DNA from: CALOBA01 sp942491465
Lineage (GTDB): Bacteria > Pseudomonadota > Gammaproteobacteria > Chromatiales > Chromatiaceae
Direction: 5' to 3'
Length of the DNA: 17,696 nucleotides
Assembly (NCBI GenBank): GCA_942491465.1
Contig: CALOBA010000014.1
Coordinates: 1 to 17,696 of the forward strand
Positions 1 through 8,145 of this stretch are shown here, in pieces. The notes beneath the pieces are model-generated. The model was not told the origin of the DNA and searched no databases. It saw nothing but the letters and a program-made list of their open reading frames with translations. Position 1 is the first letter of the stretch. Each line of letters starts with the position of its first letter. The translations under genes were made by a program, and so were the position numbers.

Positions 1-2036
1 TGCTCCGCGTCGACCGGTCGCCCGCAGAGCCATCCCTGAGCGATATCGCAACCGAAGGCATTGAGCGTATCCAGTTGCGCGCGGGTCTCCACGCCCTGCG
101 CCACCACGGTCAGGTCGAGGCTATGGACCATGCCGATGATGCCGGAGGTCACCTTGGCATCGTCCGCGTCGTCGGTGAGGTCGGCGATGAAGCTGCGGTC
201 GATCTTGACCGTGGCGAAGGGCAGGCGCCGCAGCAGGCCGAGGGACGAGTAGCCGGTCCCGAAATTGTCCATGTGCAGCGCGACGCCTTGTGAGGCCAGC
301 GCCCCCAATAACCTCGCGGCACGGTCCAGGTCATCGATGACGGTGCTCTCCTTGAACTCCAGCCCCAGACTGCCGGCCGGCAGGTGCCACTCCGCGAGGA
401 TCTCCTCGACCACGTTGTGGAACGTCGGGTCGGCGAGCTGGTGGGTCGAGAGATTGACGGCGACGGGAACCCGGGGAAGCCCGGCATCCTGCCACTGCCG
501 CATCTGCCGGCAGGCCTGTTGCATGACCCAGCGCCCCACATCCAAGATCAACCCGGTCTCTTCCAGCACCGGGATGAACTGATCCGGGGGGACGGCGCCA
601 AGCGCCGGATGCGTCCATCGCAGCAGGGCCTCAAGGCCCGTCAGCATTCCCGTCCTGATCCGGTATTGCGGCTGATACACCAGACTGAGCTCGTTGCGCA
701 GCAGCACACCGCGCAGTGCGTCCCGCAATGGGTCGTTGCCCGAGCTGACGGCGTAGATCGCCGGCGAATACACCATCAGGTTGACGTCGGCGTCGTGCTT
801 CGCCGCATACATGGCGTCATCGGCATGACGCAGCAGCAGCTCCGGCTCATCGCCGTCATCCGGTGCAATCGCCACGCCGATGCTGGCGCTGATGGAAACG
901 GGGGCGGCCCTCAGGGTCAGCGGGGCGGTCATGGTCCGCAGGAGCTTTTCGGCAACCCATTGCGCATCCTCCGGCGTATTGATCTGCTCCAGGATGACCA
1001 CGAACTCGTCGCCGCCGATGCGGGCCAGGGAATCCATTTCACGCAGGCCCTGTGATAAGCGCTGGCCCACGGCCTGCAGCAACAGGTCGCCGGACTCGTG
1101 ACCCAGCGTATCGTTGACCGCCTTAAAGCGGTTTAAATCGATGAACAAGAGCCCGACGTAGCCGCCGTTTCGCCGACGACTGCGCAGTGCCTGCTTCAAG
1201 CGCTCCTGAAACAGGGCGCGATTCGGCAACCCGGTCAGCACATCGTGGGAGGCCAGGTGTTGGGCCCGCTCCTGCGCCTGCTTTCTTTCGGTAATGTCGT
1301 GCAGCATCACCAGATAGGCTTCGGTTCCGCGCCAGCGCGTTGTCACCGCCGTCATCTCCGCCGTGCCGCAGATCTTCTGCGGTCCCAGGATGTCGATCTC
1401 GGTATACCCTTCCACCGACGGCACGCCAAGCTCCTGCCCTACCAACTGCGACTCCGGGCGCCCGATGAGCTTCTCCGCGGCCGGATTGGCGAAGACGATG
1501 GCGCCGGTCTGGTTGATCACCAGGATGCCGGAGCGATTCTTGTAAACCACATTGAAGAAGTTGTCCTCGCTGACTTGAAACTGCTCCTCCAGCCGCAGCG
1601 TATCGGTCATGTCGATGCCGGAGCCGAGCATGCCCTGCAGGTTGCCGTGTAGGTCGCGCAGCGGATGATTGATCCATGAGATGGTGCGCGCTTCTGCGTC
1701 GGTGCATTGGATCTCATTGACGTCCGGGTAGGCATGCTGGACCCGACCCGCGATCAGGTCCTCGAAGGCCTCGCGCGCTGCCGCCCGATCGGCCTCGATA
1801 ACGCAGCACTGGAACCAATCCCGATCGATGACCTGATCCCGTTCCAGCCCCAACAGCCGCAGTCCGGCAGCGTTGATGGCGCGCACACGTCCCGCGCGGT
1901 CGAGCACCAGCATCATTGCTGCGGATGTCTCGAAGTACAGCTCCGCCCGTTCCTCGGCATGCCGCAGGCGGGCCTCGGCAGCATGGCGTGGCAATTGCGC
2001 ATCGGTCGACGCGTCGGATGATTTCGGTAGTTTCAT
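1..2036 (-). CDS. PAS-PAS-GGDEF-EAL protein, 3'-truncated by window edge; cyclase intact, EAL degenerate
   Basis: The reading frame is open from ATG 2036 to the window edge (678 residues visible) and was read directly from the minus strand. Order: PAS about 22-145, PAS about 150-252, GGDEF about 265-425, EAL from about 445. The cyclase signature GGDEF is at 341-345, with an inhibitory-site RxxD (REMD) five residues before it, so c-di-GMP synthesis with product inhibition is likely. EAL is present at 469-471 and the VNLS asparagine is kept. However, the usual DDFGTG reads DNFGTG (N591) and the usual AEGVET reads AQGVET (Q647). Known phosphodiesterases need these acidic residues for metal binding and base catalysis, so hydrolysis is probably lost. 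It lies 40 bp after the receiver gene. An in-frame GTG (2087) or TTG (2084) overlapping that gene's stop, with GGAG just upstream, may be the true start. No membrane segment is seen, so it is probably cytoplasmic. Confidence 0.93.
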   Translation of the reverse strand, partial: MKLPKSSDASTDAQLPRHAAEARLRHAEERAELYFETSAAMMLVLDRAGRVRAINAAGLRLLGLERDQVIDRDWFQCCVIEADRAAAREAFEDLIAGRVQHAYPDVNEIQCTDAEARTISWINHPLRDLHGNLQGMLGSGIDMTDTLRLEEQFQVSEDNFFNVVYKNRSGILVINQTGAIVFANPAAEKLIGRPESQLVGQELGVPSVEGYTEIDILGPQKICGTAEMTAVTTRWRGTEAYLVMLHDITERKQAQERAQHLASHDVLTGLPNRALFQERLKQALRSRRRNGGYVGLLFIDLNRFKAVNDTLGHESGDLLLQAVGQRLSQGLREMDSLARIGGDEFVVILEQINTPEDAQWVAEKLLRTMTAPLTLRAAPVSISASIGVAIAPDDGDEPELLLRHADDAMYAAKHDADVNLMVYSPAIYAVSSGNDPLRDALRGVLLRNELSLVYQPQYRIRTGMLTGLEALLRWTHPALGAVPPDQFIPVLEETGLILDVGRWVMQQACRQMRQWQDAGLPRVPVAVNLSTHQLADPTFHNVVEEILAEWHLPAGSLGLEFKESTVIDDLDRAARLLGALASQGVALHMDNFGTGYSSLGLLRRLPFATVKIDRSFIADLTDDADDAKVTSGIIGMVHSLDLTVVAQGVETRAQLDTLNAFGCDIAQGWLCGRPVDAE

Positions 2037-2076
2037 TCTCGCCAGCAACTCGTTGACCAGGCCGGATTCGGTGCGG

Positions 2077-2964
2077 TTAGTCAACACGATCTCCGGCCTC
2101 GCGCAGGCAATTCCGCCGATAGTAGTTGGCCAGGAAGCCCATGACCTGTAGGGCCTGATAGCGGCCTTCGGCCTCCAGGAACTGCTGCCGACGCGCGTTG
2201 ACGCCCTCGCTCACCGACTTGAGCGCCGCGAGATGCACCTCGACGACGTCCATGGCGGCGGCACCCAGGGCGCCCAGCTCGTCCGCCAGCGCCTGCAGCG
2301 CCTCCGACTTCGGCGGGACATCGCGGAAGGTGCGCGATTCCAAGGCGTGCAGGAGCAGGTCGGCATAGGTCTGAGCGATCGCCGCGAAACGCTGCGGCTG
2401 CGCTGCCTGCAGGTCGGCGCAGCCCTCGGCATCGGCCCTCGGCCCGGTCCCCAGCCCCAGCTCCGGGGCCGCTTCGCCGCCGGAGGCGCGCAGCGCCGCC
2501 TCGAGCTGACGACGGATGCGATTTTCCGTCGTCAGGGCCTTGGTGGTGCGATACAGGTCCGCCAAGATGCCGACCTTGGACTTGAGGACCACCTCGTCCA
2601 CGGGCTTGAGCAGGTAGTCGATGGCCTCCAGGCCGTAGCCGCGGTGGACGTCGTGGAGGTCTTGATACGCGGCGGTGACAAAGATGATCGGGATGCGTCG
2701 GGTCCTCTCATGCTGACGCATCAGCCGGGCCACCTCGAAGCCGCTCATCTCGGGCATCTGCACGTCCAGCAGCACGACGGCGAAGTCCTGGTCGTCGAGC
2801 AGGATGGACAGCGCCTGGCGCCCGGAGCGGGCGGTCACGCAGCGATAGTCCGGCTGATCCAGCAGGGCCGTCAGGGCCAGCAGGTTCTCCTGGCGGTCGT
2901 CCACCAGCAACAGGCCGACCTGCGGGGGTTGGTCGGATTGGTCCGGGATAGGGTCCGCTGACAT
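2077..2964 (-). CDS. Response regulator receiver protein with C-terminal KaiA/RsbU-like helical domain
   Basis: The protein has 295 residues. An N-terminal receiver (about 16-135) carries the acidic pair D22-D23, phosphoacceptor D67 in LLDVQMPEMSG, T97 and K120 of LLKP. No DNA-binding or enzymatic output domain follows. After an Ala/Gly-rich linker (about 150-190) comes an all-helical segment (about 195-285). Its two strongest stretches, DVVEVHLAALKSVS (239-252) and YQALQVMGFLANYYRRN (269-285), resemble the last helices of the KaiA C-terminal / RsbU N-terminal fold; this is pattern recognition, not a search result. I chose ATG 2964 because GGAGAG precedes it by a few bases. The longer frame back to ATG 3114 would add a repeat-encoded Asp-Asn tract and lacks a ribosome site. 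It is the first gene of a likely operon with the GGDEF/EAL gene, whose candidate start overlaps this stop. It may act as a phosphorylation-dependent adaptor to that cyclase. Confidence 0.9.
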   Translation of the reverse strand: MSADPIPDQSDQPPQVGLLLVDDRQENLLALTALLDQPDYRCVTARSGRQALSILLDDQDFAVVLLDVQMPEMSGFEVARLMRQHERTRRIPIIFVTAAYQDLHDVHRGYGLEAIDYLLKPVDEVVLKSKVGILADLYRTTKALTTENRIRRQLEAALRASGGEAAPELGLGTGPRADAEGCADLQAAQPQRFAAIAQTYADLLLHALESRTFRDVPPKSEALQALADELGALGAAAMDVVEVHLAALKSVSEGVNARRQQFLEAEGRYQALQVMGFLANYYRRNCLREAGDRVD

Positions 2965-3026
2965 GGTCTCTCCGGTCGGCTCGGTGCTCGCTGTCTTCTC
3001 ATCACTCAGGGGCGCTTCAGGTCCGA

Positions 3027-3069
<43 letters not shown>

Positions 3070-3283
3070 GTCGCAGGCGCGATCAAGCCGCCCGCGGCGC
3101 CCGATCCGCCCCATCTCCGACGCAGGCGGTGCGCTGTCGTGTCACCTTAAGGTCGACTGCCCTTTGACCGCAAGCCGAGCAGACCCGATGCACCGACTCG
3201 ACCACCTCGACGATGCCTCCCTGGACCAGCTCCTCACCGAGCCGCGCTTCGGTGTTCCGGGTGGCGGGGCCGAGGATCGAGGA

Positions 3284-3314
3284 TTGACACGGTTAGCGGT
3301 GCGGTTGCAACCGC
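3284..3314 (+). promoter_or_regulatory. TTGACA hexamer and 14-bp perfect palindrome (possible operator)
   Basis: GCGGTTGCAACCGC at 3301-3314 equals its own reverse complement over all 14 bases. A consensus -35-like TTGACA lies at 3284-3289, but no convincing -10 hexamer follows at 16-18 bases. The position between divergent genes fits a dimeric repressor or activator site. The regulator is unknown and the promoter is not established. Confidence 0.3.
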
Positions 3315-3375
3315 TGCATCAACCCTAACCTGTCGGAGGGCCCCGATAACCCGCAGATGAGGCAAGTCGGCCTTC

Positions 3376-3480
<105 letters not shown>

Positions 3481-3578
3481 GACTGTCCGACCACGACCAC
3501 GACGATCGCCGCCCAGCTTGCCAAAGCGGCAATCCGGGCTCGTCGGTCTGCGGCAAAGCCTCGCTGGAATATCAACCC

Positions 3579-6500
3579 ATGCATGCCAAGGTCTCCCTCT
3601 GGTCCATCCACCACCCCATCGGCGTGATCATGCTGACGCTGGCGGTGATGGTGCTCGGCGGCTTCGCGCTCGGGCGATTGAACGTGGATCTGCTGCCGCA
3701 GATCACCTACCCGAACGTGCTGGTGCGGGTGCTCAACCCCGGCGTGCCGGCGCGGGTGATGGAGGACGAGGTGACGCGCCAGCTCGAAGAGCAGCTGGCG
3801 ATCACCGAGGGGGCGATCGCCATCCAGTCGCGCACCAGCGAGGGCCGCTCGGCGGTGGACCTGGCGTTTCGCTACGGCACCGATATCGACGAGGCCATGC
3901 GCGATGCCAGCGCGCGGCTGGACCGGGCCAAACGCTTCCTGCCCGAGGAGATCGAGCCGCCGATCATCTACAAGCGCGACCCGTTCCAGCTGCCGGTGGT
4001 GGAGTACGTGGTGGGCTCGGTGCTGCGCGACCCGGTGCAGCTGCGCGCCTTCGTCGACTACGACCTCAGCCGCGCCCTGCTCAACCTGCCCGGCGTGGCC
4101 GCGGCGGAGGTCGGCGGCGGGCTGGAGCGCGAGGTGCGCATCATCGCCGACCAGTACCGCCTCGCCGGTCTGGGGCTGGACGCACTCGACCTGGAGCAGG
4201 CCCTGCAGGAGGCCAACCGCGATGTCCCCGCCGGGCGGCTGCGGCTGGCCGACGGCGAGATCAGCGGGCGCACCGGCGGGCGGCTCGACTCGGTGCAGGC
4301 GATCATCGACCTGCCGTTGCCGCGTACCGAGGACCAATCTCAGCAGGCGCCGCAGGCGCCGCTGCGCCTGGGCGAGGTCGCCCGGGTCATCGACGGCGCC
4401 GCCGAGGAGCGGCTGCGCATCCGCCTCGACGACGCCCCCGGCATCAAGCTGTCGATCCAAAAGCAGCCGCTGGCGAACACCGTCGCCGTGGTCGATGCGG
4501 TGGACGCGGAGATCCACCGCCTGGCCCAGTCCGGCCAGATCCCCGACGACATCAGTATCGAGAAGGTCGACGACCAGGCGCGCTACATCCGCCAGTCCCT
4601 GCGCAACGCCGTGCAGGCGGCCCTGGGCGGCGCCGCGCTGGCGATGCTGGTGGTGTTTCTGTTCCTGGGCTCGGTGCGGCGCACGCTGATCATCGGCAGC
4701 GCCATCCCCATCGCCGTGCTGGTCACCTTCGGCCTGATGGCGGGCTTCGGGCTGAGCCTGAACATCATGACCCTGGGCGGGCTGGCCCTCGGCGTCGGCA
4801 TGTTGGTGGACAGCACCATCGTCATGCTGGAGAACGTCTACCGCCACCAGCGCCTGGGCGAGTCGACCGTCGCCGCCGCCGCCAACGCGGCCCGCGAGGT
4901 GACCAGCGCCATCGTCGCCGCCACCACCACCAACCTGGCCGCGGTGCTGCCGTTCCTGTTCATCGGCGGACTCATCGGGATGCTGTTCCGGGAGTTGATC
5001 TTCACCATCTCGGCGGCCATCGTCGCCGCGCTGATCGTCGCGCTGACGCTGGTGCCGGCGCTGGCCGGGCGGGTTTCGGCGAGCAACGAGGGGGCGCTGC
5101 GCCGGCTCGTCGACCGCGCGATGATTGCCGCCCAGGACGGCTACGGCCGGGCGCTGGCCTGGCTGCTGCGCCGGCCCTGGCTGGTGATCCTGCCCTTCGT
5201 CATCGGCCTGGCGCTCACCGCACCCCAGCTGCTCGACGCCCGCCAGACCTTCCTGCCGGAGATGGACGAGGGCGACGTGCGCGTCAGCCTGCGCGCCGAC
5301 AGCGGCATCGACCTGGAGCAGATGGACGCTCTGACCCAGCGCATCGAGGCCATCATCCAGGCCCAGAGCGAGGTGCGCTCGGTGTTCACCACCGTCGGCG
5401 GCTTCGTCTTCGGGCGCTCCGCCTTCGAGGCCAGCAGCTACTCGGGGCTGCAGGTGCAGCTCAAGCCCCTGGCCGAGCGCGCCGGGCTGCCGACCCAGGC
5501 CTGGATCGACCGCGTCGAGGGGCTGATCCGCGACCAGCGCATCCCGGGGCTCAGCGCCAGCCTCTACACCCGCGGCATCCGCGGCATCCGTTTCAGCACC
5601 GGCGACGATGATCTGAGCCTGCGCATCAAGGGACCGGACCTGGAGACCCTGATCCGGCTCGCCGACCAGGTGGTCGAGGGGCTCGGCGCCGTGGAAGGGC
5701 TGCGCAACATCAAGCACTCCAACGACAGCGTCACCCAAGAACTGATCATCCGCCTCGACCGCCAGCGCGCCGCCGACCTCGGGCTCGACGTCGACGACGT
5801 CGGCAGCCTGCTGCGCTTCGCCCTGGAGGGCAAGGTGGTCACCGACTACATCGACGGCGACCGTGGCATCGACGTGCTGCTGCGCCTCGACCGCGCCGAC
5901 GTCACCAGCCCCGGCGATCTGCAATCCCTGGTCCTGTTCAGCAACACCGAGCCGCGCACGCCCATCCGCCTGGGCGACCTGGCCGCCGTCGAGATCGTCC
6001 CCCAGCCGGAGACCATCCTGCGCGACCGCCAGAGCCGCAGCGTCGAGATCACCGCCTCGCTCGCCGGCGACGCGACCCTGGAGGAGGCCCTGGAGCGCGC
6101 CCTGGCCGCGGCCTCCGAGATCGCGCTGCCCACCGGCTACAGCCTCTACGAGGCCGGCAGCCTGGAGACCCTGCAGCAGGGCCGCGACATGGGCCGGCTG
6201 CTGCTGGGTCTGGCCCTGTTCCTGGTCTTCGTCGCCATGGCCGTGCAGTACGAGTCCCTGCGCAACCCGCTGATCATCCTGCTCTCCGTCCCCTTCGCCC
6301 TGATCGGCGTGACCCTGGGCCTGAACTGGACCGACACCGAGCTGTCGATGCCCGTCTGGCTCGGCCTGATCATGCTCGCCGGCATCGTCGTCAACAACGC
6401 CATCGTGCTGGTGGAGTACATCGAACTGCGCCGCCGCGAAGGCGACGATAAGCCGAGCGCCATCGTCACCGCCGCGCGCCTTCGGCTGCGCCCGATCCTG

Positions 6501-6731
6501 ATGACCACGCTGACCACGGTGTTCGGCATGCTCCCGCTCGCCCTGGCCCTGGGCGAGGGCTCGGAGATGCTCCAACCCCTGGCCGTCACCATCGTCGCCG
6601 GCCTGAGCTTCTCGACGCTGGTGTCGCTGCTGCTGGTGCCGGTGGTGTATCGGCTGCTGGGGGCGGGGCGCCCGCTTTCCGCATCGGAGCGGGCGCTGAC
6701 GCATGAGCCGCATCGAACCGCGAGGGAGTAA
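3579..6731 (+). CDS. RND-family efflux permease (HAE-1/AcrB-like inner-membrane subunit)
   Basis: The protein has 1050 residues, normal for an RND pump. The N-terminus (MHAKVSLWSIHHPIGVIM) is the classic start just before TM1, which supports ATG 3579 over the upstream open frame. Next comes a large periplasmic pore region, a TM block with NIMTLGGLALGVGMLVDSTI (D411, S412) followed by LENVYRH, a second periplasmic loop, and a C-terminal TM block with VNNAIVLVEYIELRR. These pumps export substrates across the envelope using proton flow. Relative to AcrB, D407 is kept (D411), D408 is Ser, and the TM10 lysine (K940) is Asn (N939). This resembles the VDNS/NNAIVLV subfamily of which SwrC is an example. 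No membrane-fusion protein, outer-membrane channel or regulator gene adjoins it, so its partners must be elsewhere. The ribosome site is weak. Substrate cannot be told. Confidence 0.95.
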   Translation: MHAKVSLWSIHHPIGVIMLTLAVMVLGGFALGRLNVDLLPQITYPNVLVRVLNPGVPARVMEDEVTRQLEEQLAITEGAIAIQSRTSEGRSAVDLAFRYGTDIDEAMRDASARLDRAKRFLPEEIEPPIIYKRDPFQLPVVEYVVGSVLRDPVQLRAFVDYDLSRALLNLPGVAAAEVGGGLEREVRIIADQYRLAGLGLDALDLEQALQEANRDVPAGRLRLADGEISGRTGGRLDSVQAIIDLPLPRTEDQSQQAPQAPLRLGEVARVIDGAAEERLRIRLDDAPGIKLSIQKQPLANTVAVVDAVDAEIHRLAQSGQIPDDISIEKVDDQARYIRQSLRNAVQAALGGAALAMLVVFLFLGSVRRTLIIGSAIPIAVLVTFGLMAGFGLSLNIMTLGGLALGVGMLVDSTIVMLENVYRHQRLGESTVAAAANAAREVTSAIVAATTTNLAAVLPFLFIGGLIGMLFRELIFTISAAIVAALIVALTLVPALAGRVSASNEGALRRLVDRAMIAAQDGYGRALAWLLRRPWLVILPFVIGLALTAPQLLDARQTFLPEMDEGDVRVSLRADSGIDLEQMDALTQRIEAIIQAQSEVRSVFTTVGGFVFGRSAFEASSYSGLQVQLKPLAERAGLPTQAWIDRVEGLIRDQRIPGLSASLYTRGIRGIRFSTGDDDLSLRIKGPDLETLIRLADQVVEGLGAVEGLRNIKHSNDSVTQELIIRLDRQRAADLGLDVDDVGSLLRFALEGKVVTDYIDGDRGIDVLLRLDRADVTSPGDLQSLVLFSNTEPRTPIRLGDLAAVEIVPQPETILRDRQSRSVEITASLAGDATLEEALERALAAASEIALPTGYSLYEAGSLETLQQGRDMGRLLLGLALFLVFVAMAVQYESLRNPLIILLSVPFALIGVTLGLNWTDTELSMPVWLGLIMLAGIVVNNAIVLVEYIELRRREGDDKPSAIVTAARLRLRPILMTTLTTVFGMLPLALALGEGSEMLQPLAVTIVAGLSFSTLVSLLLVPVVYRLLGAGRPLSASERALTHEPHRTARE

Positions 6732-6779
6732 CCCTCAGGCGGCGCGGGGCGATGTCATGCTGCCACGCGGCCGGCAAGT

Positions 6780-7635
6780 TCAATGCAGCACCGCGTCAAC
6801 TGATTCAGCCGACAGCGCACGCTCGAACCAGGCCGACAGGGTGCGCGCATCGGCACTCATGACCCGCGCCCGTATTTCGTCGCTAGGTCGTCCGAAACGG
6901 TGTTCGATCAGGCGAATCAGCAGTTCGGCCTCGCCTTCCTGCCGGCCTGCCTCGCGGCCCTGCTCGCGGCCCTGCTCGCGGCCCTGCTCGCGGCCCTGCT
7001 CGATGTAACGGTCGATAAAGGTCTGCATGATCGGGTCTCCGGTGGGCGTGTTCTGCAACAGTTGGCGGACCTCGGGCTCGTCGACGCGCCCGGTGCCTTG
7101 AACGTAGTAGCGCAGCAGCGATTCGAGCACCTCGACGGCGGTGTCGCGGTCGTCGATCCGTTCGATTAAGGCGAGCAGGTCGCGCAGCCGATCGACAGGC
7201 GTGTCGTTGAAGATCCAGCGCAACGCCAACTGAACCAGTCGAGTCAGCACAGCACCCTTGAGCTCGGCGTCGGTGCGCTCGGACAGGTCCACGAGCTGAT
7301 AGGTAAAGCTGGGAACGAAGGGCGCAAGAGATGCCGGCAGAGGCTCTACCAGCTCATGGAACGCCGCTGGGGCCTTCCACGCCCGCTTGCCATGGTAGAT
7401 GACAAGCGGGTAGACCGGCGGCAGCTTGCGGGCGTCAGGGTGCTGCTTGCGGTATTGATCGCTCTCGGCCGCGATGTAGCGCAGGTGTCCTTTCCTTGGC
7501 GATCTCCAGGCTGTCGAGCTCGATCTCGGCAAGCAGGTCCGGCGGAAGCTGCACGCGCAGAAAATCCAGCGCGATCTCGCGGCGACCGAAGCTCTCGCGG
7601 AAGTAGGTATCGTGGGGCGTGGCAATCTCGTCCAT
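6780..7635 (-). pseudogene. Rpn family recombination-promoting nuclease / putative transposase (PD-(D/E)XK), internally deleted and frameshifted
   Basis: The N-terminus lies in one frame from ATG 7635 (MDEIATPHDTYFRESFG ... LDSLEIAKE, about 47 residues). The rest lies in another frame from about 7495 (HLRYIAAESDQYRKQ ... KLPPVYPLVIYHGKRAW ...) to TGA 6780-6782. In intact relatives these parts are joined by roughly 50-60 residues containing the catalytic acidic and E-x-K/Q motifs (SDLLY ... LLFEH type). That stretch is absent, so the lesion is a deletion plus frame change rather than a single-base slip. The C-terminal half is intact, including the hydrophilic GREQ repeats and a helical tail. 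Rpn proteins are DNA nucleases that promote recombination and often spread horizontally. It is convergent with the RND gene, 48 bp apart. A shortened product from a downstream start is conceivable but would have no active site. Confidence 0.85.
6951..6998. repeat. 12-bp tandem repeat, four perfect copies
   Basis: CTCGCGGCCCTG is repeated four times without error. On the minus strand it encodes the QGRE/GREQ repeats near the C-terminus of the Rpn pseudogene. Such in-frame repeats are common in this family, and copy number could vary without breaking the frame. Confidence 0.95.
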
Positions 7636-7700
7636 GCGTTTGGATTCTAGCCGCATTGCCCGGCGCTTGTCGTTACGCTGGGCGCGCGGATTGACGCGTC

Positions 7701-7838
7701 CAACCGCGACCTCCCCGCCGATCGGCTGCGCATGGCCGGCGGCGAGATCAGCGGGCGCACCGGTGGGGGGCTCGACTCGGTGCAGGCGATCATCGACCTG
7801 CCGTTGCCGCGTACCGAGGGCCAGGCGCAGCGAGCGCC
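7701..7838 (+). pseudogene. Displaced fragment of an RND permease gene
   Basis: Bases 7741-7820 match 4254-4333 inside the RND gene at 77 of 80 positions, and 7701-7740 match 4214-4253 at 33 of 40. The plus-strand frame reads SNRDLPADRLRMAGGEISGR and continues through LDSVQAIIDLPLPRTEG, aligning with residues about 212-252 of the permease. Similarity stops around 7838 and no other part of an RND gene is visible on either side. It sits just upstream of the Rpn pseudogene start. It is either a duplication scar or the last remnant of a second pump gene. Confidence 0.85.
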
Positions 7839-8145
7839 GGCTTCCAGCCGGCAACCCGCCCGCGGCAGGTTTGAGGCCAAGGGGTTCAAGTCCTTGGTCC
7901 CGGCATCGATCGCGCACCCTGGCGGCCTCGGTGCCATGGCGGTTCATCAGCAGCAAGTCCCTGTTCGCTCAACCTTTCCGCAGCAGCGCCGGAAAGGACA
8001 GGCCGCAAGGCCGGCGCCCGCCGGTGCCGAGCCTGCGCCAAGACAACCAGCGAAAGTGCCCGTTATGGTTTGCGCTCCGCCCGCCTTCTGACTAGCATCA
8101 GCGCAGTCATCCCGCCGCTGCGCCGGCGCCAACAGAGGTCGTACC
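7839..8145. other. Intergenic region upstream of gltA, no gene recognised
   Basis: Frames here continue from the RND fragment or are shadows, and none has recognisable protein features. A short hairpin is formed by two GCCGGC copies (7836-7841 and 7847-7852) around a TTCCA loop. The region should contain the gltA promoter near its right end. Confidence 0.5.
8069..8098 (+). promoter_or_regulatory. Weak sigma70-like promoter candidate for gltA
   Basis: TTTGCG at 8069-8074 and TAGCAT at 8093-8098 are separated by 18 bases. The -10 keeps the T1, A2 and T6 positions that matter most. It lies about 50 bp before the gltA ATG. The -35 is poor, so this is tentative. Confidence 0.25.

Noticed and set aside
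7871..7905. T-arm-like sequence (GGTTCAAGTCC) suggesting a tRNA
   Set aside because: The stem pairs poorly in tRNA register and no D-arm, anticodon arm or acceptor stem could be matched upstream or downstream.
7619..8095. 158-codon plus-strand frame across the region before gltA
   Set aside because: It is out of frame with the RND fragment it crosses and contains no recognisable protein sequence.
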